NCBI GenBank assembly: GCA_021821605.1
Contig: JAKACG010000004.1
Span: 1-27,268 of the forward strand
Reading direction: 5' to 3'
Length of the DNA: 27,268 nucleotides
Origin: Microcaldota archaeon
GTDB taxonomy: Archaea; Micrarchaeota; Micrarchaeia; Micrarchaeales; CABMGC01
Under the pieces are notes generated by a model, which made no database searches, had not been told where the DNA came from, and saw only the letters and a list, made by a program, of their open reading frames with translations. This document shows, one piece after another, positions 1-7,352 of the stretch. The position numbers and the translations under genes were made by a program. The stretch's first letter is position 1, and each line of letters opens with the position of its first letter.

Positions 1-857
1 GAAAAACAACAACCATTAAGATGCTGACGACTCTTTTAGAACCTACAGGAGGCAACGCTAAAATAGCAAGCCATGACATAATTAAAGAAAAAAATAGTGT
101 AAGACAAAATATAGGAATTGTTTTCCAAGATCCATCATTAGATGATAAACTTACCGGAAAAGAAAACCTTATTTTCCACGGCATGTTGTATAACCTTAAA
201 AAAGAACTGATGGAAGAAAGGATAAAAAATGTTTTGAAACTAGTAGAGCTTGAAGAAAAAGCAGACGTTCTTGTAGAGAATTATTCAGGAGGAATGAAAA
301 GAAGGCTTGAAATAGCAAGAGGATTGATGCATATGCCAAAGGTTCTTTTTCTTGATGAACCTACTGTTGGCTTAGACCCTCAAACTAGAAGAAAGATATG
401 GGATTACATAGTAGAGTTAAATAAAAAACATAACACAACAATAGTCTTAACTACTCACTATATAGAAGAAGCAGATTTTCTGTGTAGCAGGGTCGCCTTT
501 GTAGATCATGGAAAGATAATAGCATTGGACACTCCTGAAAAGCTAAAGAGCGCCATGGGAGGAGATATGATCTCGTTAAAAATTGAAGGGGCTGTAGAAA
601 AAAGCATATTCAATAGTATAAAATGGATAAAACATACCTCGTTTGTTAATGATATTTTTGAGCTCACAGTTGAAAATGGTGAAAAGAGAATCCCAGAGCT
701 TTTGAAGATTCTTGAAAATAAAGGCATTACAGTGATGTCTGTAAATCTAAGAAAGCCAAGCCTCGAAGATGTCTTTATCAAGGCAACAGGAAGAGGAATA
801 AGAGAAGAGGGAGGAAACTCAAAAGATAAAATGAGAATGTTCAGAGGTAGGCGATAA
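1..857 (+). CDS. ABC transporter ATP-binding protein, 5' end outside the window
   Basis: This is the nucleotide-binding subunit of an ABC-2 type exporter (DrrA/CcmA-like) that hydrolyses ATP on the cytoplasmic side. The reading frame is open to the left edge: the first bases encode the end of a Walker A loop (GKTTT), so the ATG at 21 is an internal methionine and the real start lies upstream. Further along are the Q-loop region (VFQDP), the signature YSGGMKRRLE, Walker B (VLFLDEPT), the D-loop GLDP and the switch histidine in TTHYIEEAD. The C-terminal 90 residues are the regulatory extension usual in this family. The stop is 2 nt before the permease ATG, so the two are co-transcribed and presumably form one transporter. 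The substrate cannot be told from sequence. Confidence 0.95.
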   Translation, partial: KTTTIKMLTTLLEPTGGNAKIASHDIIKEKNSVRQNIGIVFQDPSLDDKLTGKENLIFHGMLYNLKKELMEERIKNVLKLVELEEKADVLVENYSGGMKRRLEIARGLMHMPKVLFLDEPTVGLDPQTRRKIWDYIVELNKKHNTTIVLTTHYIEEADFLCSRVAFVDHGKIIALDTPEKLKSAMGGDMISLKIEGAVEKSIFNSIKWIKHTSFVNDIFELTVENGEKRIPELLKILENKGITVMSVNLRKPSLEDVFIKATGRGIREEGGNSKDKMRMFRGRR

Positions 858-859
858 TT

Positions 860-1618
860 ATGATAGAATCAAAAGCAATTTATGTAATATGGCTAAGAGA
901 GCTAAAAAGATTTATAAGAGCAAAATCAAGAGTTGTAGGCATGATAATAATGCCATTGCTATTTTTAGTAGGATTAGGATATGGCTTAAATAATTTGGTC
1001 AAGCTTGGCGGTTCGGTAACATACTTCGAGTTTCTTGTTCCTGGAATAGTAGGCATGGCTTTGCTCTTCACAAGTATAAACAACGGAGCATCAATAATTT
1101 GGGATAAGGAATTTGGATTTCTTAAAGAGATAATGGTTACACCAAACTCAAGAATATCTATAGCGCTTGGAAAGATAGCTGGAGGGGCAACAACAGCAGT
1201 TTTACAAGGAGTACTTGTAGTAATAGTAGCTATGGTAATTGGTTTTAGCTTAAGCCTTGCTCCAATTTCACTTTTGGCTATAGTATTCATGCTCTTAATA
1301 GCCGTAACTTTCATAAGCTTAGGTCTTGCCATAGGAGCTTTTATGAGCGATTTCCAAGGTTTTGGAATAGTTATGCAGTTCGTAGCTTTTCCTCTTTTCT
1401 TTCTTTCAGGAGCCCTTGTGCCAGTAAGCAGCCTTCCTTCTGTTTTAAAGTATGTAGCATACGCAAATCCCTTAACGTATGGAGTTGATGGGCTTAGATA
1501 TGTTTTGTTAGGCACATCAACATTTCCATTATTAACCGATTTTGCAGCTATATTGTTTTCATCAATAGTAATGATAATAGTATGCGCATGGGCGTTTAGC
1601 AAAGGAAACTCAGGATGA
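860..1618 (+). CDS. ABC-2 type transporter permease
   Basis: This 252-residue membrane protein has about six hydrophobic segments and the ABC-2 permease pattern: an N-terminal cytoplasmic stretch ending in RELKRFIRAKSR, a first membrane helix, and a late segment with the family-typical LSGALVPVSSLP followed by YANPLTYGVDGLRY. It follows the ATPase by 2 nt and is the membrane half of the same exporter. ABC-2 exporters move drugs, polysaccharides or lipids; nothing here distinguishes among these. The large open frame on the opposite strand is a by-product of the codon bias. The length is normal for the family. Confidence 0.93.
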   Translation: MIESKAIYVIWLRELKRFIRAKSRVVGMIIMPLLFLVGLGYGLNNLVKLGGSVTYFEFLVPGIVGMALLFTSINNGASIIWDKEFGFLKEIMVTPNSRISIALGKIAGGATTAVLQGVLVVIVAMVIGFSLSLAPISLLAIVFMLLIAVTFISLGLAIGAFMSDFQGFGIVMQFVAFPLFFLSGALVPVSSLPSVLKYVAYANPLTYGVDGLRYVLLGTSTFPLLTDFAAILFSSIVMIIVCAWAFSKGNSG

Positions 1619-1715
1619 AATAACTATAGATAATTATAAGATAATCATAAACAAAAGATAACCTTAAGCAACAGATAAATTTATTATAGTTTTATAGCAT
1701 ATAGTTAGTGATTTT

Positions 1716-2312
1716 ATGTACGCATCGTGGAGTATTGGAGAAAATGCACCTGAAATAAAGGCAAAAGCATGGTTTCCTGAAGCTGAAAAGATAAAGGAGT
1801 TTAAGCTTTCCGAACAAAAAGGAAAATGGGTGATAGTCGCATTTTATCCAGGCGATTTCACATTTGTATGTGCTACAGACATAGAAGCATTCATGCAAAG
1901 CTACGATGAGTTCAAAAAGAATGGTGCAGAGATAGTAGCAATAAGTACCGATAGCGTTTATTCCCACAAGGCTTGGAGTGAAAGTTCACCAAGAGTTAAA
2001 ACAAGCAAGATACCGCTTATTGAGGATTTCAACAAAAAAATATCAACAGATTATGGATTTATAAACAATGAAACTGGAGCTGCAAGAAGAGGCAGCGTAA
2101 TAATAGATCCTGATGGAAAGGTACAGTATGTTTCTATACATAATGATGCATTAGGAAAGGACGTAGACCATATATTTACATCATTCATGGCTTTGAAGTA
2201 TGTAAGAGATACTCCTTCGGAAGAAGGCCATATCTGTGCAATACCTGCAAACTGGAAGTTAGGAAAAAGAGCCTTAGATATAGATATCGTAAAGGATATA
2301 GGAAAGCTTTAG
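1716..2312 (+). CDS. 2-Cys peroxiredoxin (AhpC/Prx1 type)
   Basis: This thiol peroxidase reduces hydrogen peroxide and organic peroxides. The peroxidatic cysteine is C52 in FYPGDFTFVCATD, which matches the Prx1/AhpC consensus with G and A replacing the usual L and P. A second cysteine near residue 174 (GHICAIPANW) sits where the resolving cysteine of typical 2-Cys enzymes lies, so an obligate dimer with an intersubunit disulfide is expected. The C-terminal PANWKLG is characteristic. The start is supported by GTGAT immediately upstream (GTGA, 4 nt, ATG). The 198 residues are normal. The reductant partner is not encoded nearby. It appears to be a single-gene unit. Confidence 0.95.
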   Translation: MYASWSIGENAPEIKAKAWFPEAEKIKEFKLSEQKGKWVIVAFYPGDFTFVCATDIEAFMQSYDEFKKNGAEIVAISTDSVYSHKAWSESSPRVKTSKIPLIEDFNKKISTDYGFINNETGAARRGSVIIDPDGKVQYVSIHNDALGKDVDHIFTSFMALKYVRDTPSEEGHICAIPANWKLGKRALDIDIVKDIGKL

Positions 2313-2330
2313 AAGTATATTTTTAAGAAG

Positions 2331-2340
2331 CTTTTTATAT
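2331..2340 (+). promoter_or_regulatory. TATA box for the PLD-like membrane protein gene
   Basis: The T-rich CTTTTTATAT element is centred 26 nt before the ATG at 2362, the distance expected between an archaeal TATA box and a transcription start. This suggests a leaderless mRNA starting at the ATG. It begins 19 nt after the peroxiredoxin stop, so the next gene has its own promoter. Confidence 0.6.
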
Positions 2341-2361
2341 TTCTTATTAATTAAGTATAAT

Positions 2362-3321
2362 ATGGAAAGCGAAAGCATCTATGAAAACAAAACATTAAGT
2401 ATATTGTTAATAACTGCTTCGCTTGTACTTCTTGGCAGCGGCATATATAGTATACAATTTTTTTCAACACAGTACGGAATAGGCGCAGGAGCTTTAATAA
2501 CAAGCAACGCAGCAAATGTGATAATACCTACAATCTTACAGTACAGCTCTTCGCAAACAAATTTATTCTATCAGGCAATACTTGAATCTTATTTAATAAC
2601 GGCACTTGGATTCATTCTTTTTGTCATGGCATTCGTGCTATGGCTGCATAAACAAAATGGCTATAAACGATATATGAGAATGTATGTACCAATTCATCTA
2701 ATACTTACAATAATATACGCTTTATTGCTCTTTGTAATTTATTCCTCTTTTGATTTTAGCTCGTATAGCGGCATACTGAATATAACTTATGTAGCAATTA
2801 TTTTATCATTTATATTTGATATATACTTGGGCTATAAAATTTATGAGATAGGAATCAGGAAAAAAATCACCAGCATTAATATAGTGCCATCAAAACCGTA
2901 CTCTAACATGATAAAGTTAAGGGATGAACTCTTTTCAACATTTTCTGGAGATATAGGCATTGTAGATAAACATTTCAATTCCCAGGCACTTGAAAATTTA
3001 CATAGACTTCTTGGTGAAAATAACAAAGTTAAGAGTATAACCATAATAACTTATAACGAAATGCTTGATTCATCATTCAACAAAGAATACAGAGACTTAA
3101 AGAATGAATTAAAAAACAGCGGAATAGAGTTAGAGATAAAGTTAATGAAGCCTGAAGAAGCTGCAGAACAACACGAACGATTCATTTTTGATTCAGATAC
3201 CGCATATAAAATACCTCCATTAAATATAATAAACAAGAAAAGCGAGCATATAGTAAAAATGAGTAGAAGAGACGCAGTAAAAAGATTCGAGGAGCTTGTT
3301 TTTAACTCCACTAAGATATAA
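2362..3321 (+). CDS. Four-TM protein with cytoplasmic PLD-like domain
   Basis: The 319-residue protein has four predicted membrane segments (about 12-35, 75-98, 110-133 and 138-162), then a soluble C-terminal domain of about 150 residues. That domain resembles a single, degenerate phospholipase D-like module: a beta-rich stretch (VKSITIITYNE), a helix, and HERFIFDSDTAYKI at residue 271, which recalls the HDRF-type variant of the PLD histidine motif. The usual HxK lysine is replaced by arginine, so catalysis is uncertain. A membrane-tethered sensing or binding role is possible. Family membership is an inference from the motif; I do not recognise a named orthologue. It sits alone behind a leaderless-type promoter. 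Confidence 0.75.
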   Translation: MESESIYENKTLSILLITASLVLLGSGIYSIQFFSTQYGIGAGALITSNAANVIIPTILQYSSSQTNLFYQAILESYLITALGFILFVMAFVLWLHKQNGYKRYMRMYVPIHLILTIIYALLLFVIYSSFDFSSYSGILNITYVAIILSFIFDIYLGYKIYEIGIRKKITSINIVPSKPYSNMIKLRDELFSTFSGDIGIVDKHFNSQALENLHRLLGENNKVKSITIITYNEMLDSSFNKEYRDLKNELKNSGIELEIKLMKPEEAAEQHERFIFDSDTAYKIPPLNIINKKSEHIVKMSRRDAVKRFEELVFNSTKI

Positions 3322-3358
3322 GTAGTCAATCCAATACCATTTAAAAATGTTTTAAACA

Positions 3359-3368
3359 TTTATATAAA
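3359..3368 (+). promoter_or_regulatory. TATA box for the M16 peptidase gene
   Basis: TTTATATAAA is a near-perfect archaeal TATA box, with its centre about 29 nt upstream of the ATG at 3393. Together with GTGAT before the ATG it implies a transcript leader of only a few nucleotides. Confidence 0.7.
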
Positions 3369-3392
3369 TATAAAAATACTTAATGTGATTTT

Positions 3393-4631
3393 ATGCAAGA
3401 AATGTTATCTACTGTTTTAGAAAATAAAATGCCAGTTAATATTTACTCGTTCCCAGAGCTTGAAACTGTCGGTATTTCTATAGGAATAAAGTATGGTTCT
3501 GTAGATGAAAACCCAGAAATAAACGGCTCTGCTCACTTCCTTGAACATATGATGTTCAAAGGAACAAGTAAAATGACATGGAAAGAGATCAATGATCAAA
3601 CAAAGGCGATGGGAGCTTATGCGAATGCGACCACAGATAGGGAAGCCACAAATTATATGTTTCAAGTACATAAATCATATATAGAAAAAAGTATGGAGAT
3701 ACTTTCTAAAATGATATCTGATTCGATACTGCCTCAAAAGGAGTTCGAACTTGAACGCGGACCAATAATAAATGAAAATCTTATAAGAGAAGACAATCCA
3801 GAATATCTTTTTTATGACTATATGCCTAAACTGCTTTTCAAAGGACATCCTGCACAGATGCCCGTTGGAGGAAATAACAATTTAACTATAAAAAAAATAA
3901 CAAGAGAGCATCTCTTTAAGATATACAAAAAATATTACACTCCACAAAATATGGTTCTGACTATTTCTGGAGGGATTGGAAAGGAAAAGGCAAAAAAACT
4001 AGCAGAAAAGTACTTTGGAAATTATAATATGAACTTTAATTCGCCTAAAAGAAATAAATTTAATGGAAATAACAAACATAGAGTTATGACTGTTGAAAAA
4101 AGAGACATAAAACAAGCAAAACTTGCAATAGGATTTTCATGCCCTAGTTTTGATAGCAAAAAACTTGATGATTATGTTGCTATGATTCTTTCTAATGAGC
4201 TTTTGCAGTATAGAATATACGAGGAGGTTAGAGAAAAACGTGGACTTTCATATGACCCACAATCAGTATACACCTCTGGAGAAACAATAGGAATGATCTC
4301 AGCTGAAGCCGGTACCGAACCAAAAAATGTAGAGATAGTTAAGAAGATCATATTAGGAGAGTTTGAAAAGATGAGTAAAGGAGAATTTACAGCGATAGAG
4401 TTGGATAGAATGAGGACATCTATAAAAATAAGGTATGAAACATTAAAGGAGCGTAGTTTAGACAGCGCAGTTGCAATATCTACTTCTGCTGTTATAAAAG
4501 GAATTCCTAATCTTTTTAATATAATCCCTAAAAGGATAGAAAAAATAACTATTGATGATGTTAGAAGGGTTTCAAATAAAAATATAGATTGTGATAAATA
4601 CAGCATGGTGCTTTTGAAACCAAAAACATAG
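3393..4631 (+). CDS. M16 family zinc metallopeptidase
   Basis: This is an inverzincin peptidase related to processing proteases and bacterial PqqL/YmxG-type enzymes. The inverted zinc motif HxxEH is intact (H48, E51, H52 in AHFLEHMMFKGT) and the third ligand is probably E128, 76 residues further on, as in the family. The second half carries the substrate-binding R/Y motif (REKRGLSYDPQSVY). At 412 residues it is a complete two-domain M16B-type subunit. M16B enzymes normally work as dimers, and here a single gene is present, so a homodimer is likely. GTGAT directly before the ATG sets the start. No partner gene is adjacent. Confidence 0.93.
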   Translation: MQEMLSTVLENKMPVNIYSFPELETVGISIGIKYGSVDENPEINGSAHFLEHMMFKGTSKMTWKEINDQTKAMGAYANATTDREATNYMFQVHKSYIEKSMEILSKMISDSILPQKEFELERGPIINENLIREDNPEYLFYDYMPKLLFKGHPAQMPVGGNNNLTIKKITREHLFKIYKKYYTPQNMVLTISGGIGKEKAKKLAEKYFGNYNMNFNSPKRNKFNGNNKHRVMTVEKRDIKQAKLAIGFSCPSFDSKKLDDYVAMILSNELLQYRIYEEVREKRGLSYDPQSVYTSGETIGMISAEAGTEPKNVEIVKKIILGEFEKMSKGEFTAIELDRMRTSIKIRYETLKERSLDSAVAISTSAVIKGIPNLFNIIPKRIEKITIDDVRRVSNKNIDCDKYSMVLLKPKT

Positions 4632-4738
4632 ATGATACTTTACAGTAAATCCTTCTTGATAAATTAGATCGTGTTTAAAGGTTTTTAGGCACTATAAATT
4701 AAATGAATTGACTAAAAATTGAAATTAAATTAATATGA

Positions 4739-5020
4739 TTATTTTGATTTTTGAAATAAGGCTTCAAGCTCTGTTGCTATCTTAAATATGCGCTTGCCTT
4801 TTTCGGTTGTCTTATAGCCTATTGTTCTTCTGCCGGCCTTTGATCTAATTATAACCTCTTCTATAGCACTTATCTTTGAAAGTTCATCAAGCCTCTTTGA
4901 TACCGTAGCTGAGCTGAGCCTTTTATTTCTAACACTAATCTTAGTAAAATCATTAAACGTTTTTGGCCCGTCTTCATTTGCTGCTTTCAATATCTCGAGA
5001 ATTCCTCTTATCATTACCAT
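4739..5020 (-). CDS. Winged-helix transcriptional regulator
   Basis: This 93-residue protein is essentially one winged-helix domain. The recognition-helix region reads SSATVSKRLDELSK, followed by a wing rich in basic residues (SKAGRRTIGYKTTEKGKR) and a C-terminal helix that could dimerise. It resembles HxlR/MarR-like single-domain archaeal regulators. It is transcribed divergently from the VOC protein gene; the 180-200 bp between them contain palindromic AT-rich sequence, so autoregulation or control of the neighbour is plausible but unproven. Either of two methionines (first or third residue) could be the start; the upstream TATA box favours the first. Confidence 0.85.
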   Translation of the reverse strand: MVMIRGILEILKAANEDGPKTFNDFTKISVRNKRLSSATVSKRLDELSKISAIEEVIIRSKAGRRTIGYKTTEKGKRIFKIATELEALFQKSK

Positions 5021-5040
5021 GTTAAGGTATAGTAAAATAT

Positions 5041-5050
5041 AGATATATAG
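5041..5050 (-). promoter_or_regulatory. TATA box of the winged-helix regulator gene
   Basis: On the minus strand CTATATATCT is centred 25 nt upstream of the ATG at 5020, a leaderless arrangement. Confidence 0.55.
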
Positions 5051-5114
5051 AGCTTTTGCATAGAACTATATACTGAAATAATAAATAATAGTTTAGTTTC
5101 TAAAGTTTTATATC

Positions 5115-5128
5115 AAATAATATTATTT
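5115..5128. promoter_or_regulatory. Palindromic operator candidate between divergent genes
   Basis: AAATAATATTATTT is a perfect 14-bp palindrome in the divergent intergenic region between the winged-helix regulator and the VOC gene. Such sites are typical for dimeric winged-helix proteins, but the region is so AT-rich that chance palindromes are easy. Confidence 0.25.
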
Positions 5129-5165
5129 TATATTTAACTAAAGTATAATTTAAAATAGCAAAGTA

Positions 5166-5174
5166 TTATATATA
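5166..5174 (+). promoter_or_regulatory. TATA box of the VOC protein gene
   Basis: TTATATATA lies about 26 nt upstream of 5196, which would leave a leader of about 14 nt containing the GATGA Shine-Dalgarno-like element before the ATG at 5210. Confidence 0.5.
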
Positions 5175-5209
5175 TGAGTAGGTAGAGTATATTACATAAG
5201 ATGATAAAC

Positions 5210-5677
5210 ATGAAAAACGAAGTAAATGAATTAATACATTTTGAAATACCTGCAAAGGATCCAGAAAAATTAAGAAAGTTTTATACTGATGTTTTCGGAT
5301 GGAAATTTAAAAACTCTGCTGAACTGAACATGCAGTACTGGAGTATAGATACAGGAACTAAACATATCCCTGGAGTAAGTGGAGGCATGTATAAAAAAGG
5401 AAGTGAGAATCAGACTCCTGTAAATTATATAAGTACTCCTGATCTCGACGAGTCTATGGCAGAAGTAGAAAGAGCAGGAGGCCATATAACGGTTGGTAAA
5501 AAAGAAACGCCAGATCATGGTTCTACAGCCATAGGAACAGATCCGGAAGGCAATGCAATAGGACTGTTTGAGTCTAAAGATAGAGGTATGTTTAGGGCAA
5601 AAGGCAAGCAAAGTCAAAGCGGAGCGAATAGAATAAAATCGGATCAAAGAAATGACATGACAAAGGACAGTAAATAA
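5210..5677 (+). CDS. VOC (glyoxalase-like) family protein
   Basis: This is a single vicinal-oxygen-chelate protein of the glyoxalase/dioxygenase superfamily. The N-terminal half (ELIHFEIPAKDPEKLRKFY then VFGWKF) and the second half (TPDLDESMAEVERAGG, then TDPEGNAIGLFE) form the paired beta-alpha-beta-beta-beta motifs. It is closest to small VOC proteins annotated as glyoxalase or 27-kDa-antigen-like, which often lack a known substrate. A charged tail of about 30 residues rich in K, S, Q and D follows the domain and looks disordered. The ATG at 5210 is preferred because GATGA lies 5 nt before it; an ATG at 5201 would add three residues. Confidence 0.85.
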   Translation: MKNEVNELIHFEIPAKDPEKLRKFYTDVFGWKFKNSAELNMQYWSIDTGTKHIPGVSGGMYKKGSENQTPVNYISTPDLDESMAEVERAGGHITVGKKETPDHGSTAIGTDPEGNAIGLFESKDRGMFRAKGKQSQSGANRIKSDQRNDMTKDSK

Positions 5678-5679
5678 TT

Positions 5680-5755
5680 GCAAATGATAAATGCATTTGC
5701 GAATAGTAATTTGGGTTCTGAGAATCGTGTATAAACACCCTTCTAGAACTCAGAA
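5680..5755 (+). terminator. Two hairpins after the VOC gene, probable terminator region
   Basis: Just past the stop codon a 7-bp perfect stem (GCAAATG at 5680-5686 with CATTTGC at 5694-5700) is followed by a second stem (TTCTGAG at 5716-5722 with CTCAGAA at 5749-5755), which encloses a short GTGT/ACAC helix. A T-rich stretch comes next. This fits a 3'-end processing or termination region; archaeal termination mainly depends on the T-tract. Confidence 0.4.
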
Positions 5756-5828
5756 TTAATTTGATTTAAGAGTTTTATAATAAAAATTAAATGATTAAAA
5801 AATAATAAAATAAAAAAATGTGAAAAAT

Positions 5829-6113
5829 ATGGTAGTAAAAACTGGACACGGAATAGGATTATTGTTGGCGGTTATTTTAATAGCGGTTATATTTCTCTTT
5901 ATCCTTCCACTTTCTGGAGGATTATTATATTCACTATTGATTAATACAGTTGTAGGATTCATTGTAATATTTTTAGTAAATGCTATTTTTGGATTAGGTA
6001 TAAAATACGATTTGCTTGTTTTGATCTTTGTAGCAATTTTCGGACTTCTCGCTGTTGCAGTTTTGATAATACTTAATTTGCTCGGAGTAGGAACGAATAA
6101 TAAAAGAATATAG
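5829..6113 (+). CDS. BofA-like small membrane protein, first of tandem pair
   Basis: This 94-residue protein consists almost wholly of three hydrophobic segments. The C-terminal two thirds match the pro-sigmaK-processing-inhibitor BofA family pattern: a segment with NTVVGFIVIFLVN, a short polar G-K-Y-D link, then VAIFGLLAVAVLIIL. Bacterial BofA holds a site-2 protease; archaeal members have no known partner, and none is seen here. The ATG at 5829 is chosen because GTGA lies 5 nt upstream; that GTG itself, at 5820, opens the same frame. The paralogue begins 7 nt after the stop. Confidence 0.75.
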   Translation: MVVKTGHGIGLLLAVILIAVIFLFILPLSGGLLYSLLINTVVGFIVIFLVNAIFGLGIKYDLLVLIFVAIFGLLAVAVLIILNLLGVGTNNKRI

Positions 6114-6120
6114 TGGTAGT

Positions 6121-6402
6121 ATGTTGAATATGTTATTAAGTATTGTTTTAGGACCATTGGTCTCTGAGATAATTATAATTGCGGCAATTCTGCTCGTACT
6201 TTTTGTTATCTTTAAATTTGGAAATATAATTCTTGGACTTATATTAAATAGCGTGCTAGGTCTTATTGCAATTTATTTAGTTAATGTTTTTTTTAATTTA
6301 GGAATTGCATATAATCTAATTACTTTGATTGTAGTTGCAATATTTGGACTCCCAGTGGTTGCGATAATAATAATTCTTAAATTAATAGGTATATCAATTT
6401 GA
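6121..6402 (+). CDS. BofA-like small membrane protein, second of tandem pair
   Basis: This 93-residue paralogue of the preceding gene has the same order of segments: NSVLGLIAIYLVN aligned with NTVVGFIVIFLVN, then the polar link GIAYN, then VVAIFGLPVVAIII. The N-terminal hydrophobic segment is less alike, so the duplication is old or has been followed by fast divergence. The VAIFGLP version retained here is closer to the general BofA pattern. It is co-oriented and nearly contiguous with its sister and with the following surface protein gene, so all three are probably co-transcribed. Confidence 0.75.
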   Translation: MLNMLLSIVLGPLVSEIIIIAAILLVLFVIFKFGNIILGLILNSVLGLIAIYLVNVFFNLGIAYNLITLIVVAIFGLPVVAIIIILKLIGISI

Positions 6403-6429
6403 TTTTAATGAATTTAATAGATGAAAATA

Positions 6430-7062
6430 ATGGAACAAACAAAACATCCTGGACAATCAAGAGAAAAATTTTATACAGTATCGGCAAGACTAGTCTTTTC
6501 TAGCGTATTAGTAATATTGATAGTTGCTATTATTTTAGGTGCTTCGATTCTAGTTAATAAGGGTTCTGTATTCCCAATATTAGGGGTTATAGGCGCTGTG
6601 AACAATAGTAATACTTCTTTAGTATCAACTATAAATCCAACAATAAATACCACAACAACGCCGCCAATAGTAATAAGCGTAATATGCTATCCTAATTCAG
6701 CTATATTTGGATGTTTAGATCCTTACTTGAACACAAGTTCAGGCGTTTTTACTGTTGCAATAAAGCAGATTAGTGGATATAATTGGACATCAGTTACAGT
6801 AAGATTCGTTACTGCAAATACTATTTATTCACAAAGCGGAGTTCCGATATTGTCATGGTCTCCTCCACAAGCAGTGAATGTTACAGGAGGGTTGTTGAAT
6901 AACACAATCAAGTATATAAATATACCAATAACTTCAGGTCCTATAACTGTTGGCACAAATATAACTGGCTCAATATGGGCTAAGTACCAGCTAGGCGTTG
7001 GAAAGGCACAGTTCTATGCGAATATATCATCGGCTGTGATTTCAATAAAAAGAGCCTCTTAA
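6430..7062 (+). CDS. Membrane-anchored surface protein with pilin-like beta domain
   Basis: The protein has a short basic cytoplasmic end, one hydrophobic anchor (LVFSSVLVILIVAIILGASI), a Thr/Asn/Ser-rich linker with many N-x-S/T sequons, and a beta-rich outer domain of about 120 residues with two cysteines. The domain ending (PITSGPI, then GSIWAKYQ, then AVISIK) matches the region after the class III signal in the surface protein at 17134-18774 (PITSNAI, GNLWMQY, SVSLKV), so the two share a module. Unlike that protein it lacks the QSAMEYL-type processing site. The start at 6430 has GATGA 5 nt before it; ATG 6421 is the alternative. Confidence 0.7.
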   Translation: MEQTKHPGQSREKFYTVSARLVFSSVLVILIVAIILGASILVNKGSVFPILGVIGAVNNSNTSLVSTINPTINTTTTPPIVISVICYPNSAIFGCLDPYLNTSSGVFTVAIKQISGYNWTSVTVRFVTANTIYSQSGVPILSWSPPQAVNVTGGLLNNTIKYINIPITSGPITVGTNITGSIWAKYQLGVGKAQFYANISSAVISIKRAS

Positions 7063-7092
7063 ATATGAAAAAATTATGTTAAAGGTGAAATA

Positions 7093-7212
7093 ATGGCAAA
7101 GAAGAGCAGAGGAGGAAGAATGACTGCAGCCAAAAGACGCGCAGCAAAAGGAAAAGGAGGAAAGGGAATGGTAAAGAATCGTCCTGCCGGAAAGAGAATA
7201 ATGAGGACATAA
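7093..7212 (+). CDS. 39-residue highly basic protein
   Basis: This very short gene has strong translation signals: GGTGA lies 4 nt before the ATG, the spacing used by the ribosomal protein genes in this window. The peptide is rich in K, R, G and A (for example AAKRRAAKGKGGKG) with only one acidic-free, hydrophobic-poor composition, and resembles a histone-tail or ribosome-associated basic peptide. It does not match L41e or another tiny ribosomal protein that I know. A clear hairpin terminator follows 13 nt after the stop, which marks it as the last gene of the unit. Nucleic-acid or ribosome binding is inferred from charge alone. Confidence 0.7.
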   Translation: MAKKSRGGRMTAAKRRAAKGKGGKGMVKNRPAGKRIMRT

Positions 7213-7225
7213 TAATCCCTAAACG

Positions 7226-7264
7226 CCGTTGCAATAATTAAAAGTTGCAACGGTTAATTTTTAA
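7226..7264 (+). terminator. Hairpin plus T-tract terminator
   Basis: CCGTTGCAA at 7226-7234 pairs perfectly with TTGCAACGG at 7245-7253 around a 10-nt loop, and T-rich sequence follows. In this AT-rich surrounding a 9-bp stem with five G/C pairs directly after a stop codon is a good terminator candidate. Confidence 0.6.
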
Positions 7265-7352
7265 TTTTTACATTTTGAGAGTTGAACAAAAAAGAATATA
7301 TAGTAATTCTGATCTTTCTTTTAACACTATTTTGTCCTAAACTTTTGGTAAA

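Noticed and set aside
880..1602. 240-codon open frame on the minus strand opposite the ABC permease
   Set aside because: It is the mirror of a codon bias that avoids stop complements; the plus-strand permease has clear family motifs and operon spacing.
5270..5683. 137-codon minus-strand frame opposite the VOC gene
   Set aside because: Sequence has no family features, and the plus-strand frame has convincing VOC motifs.
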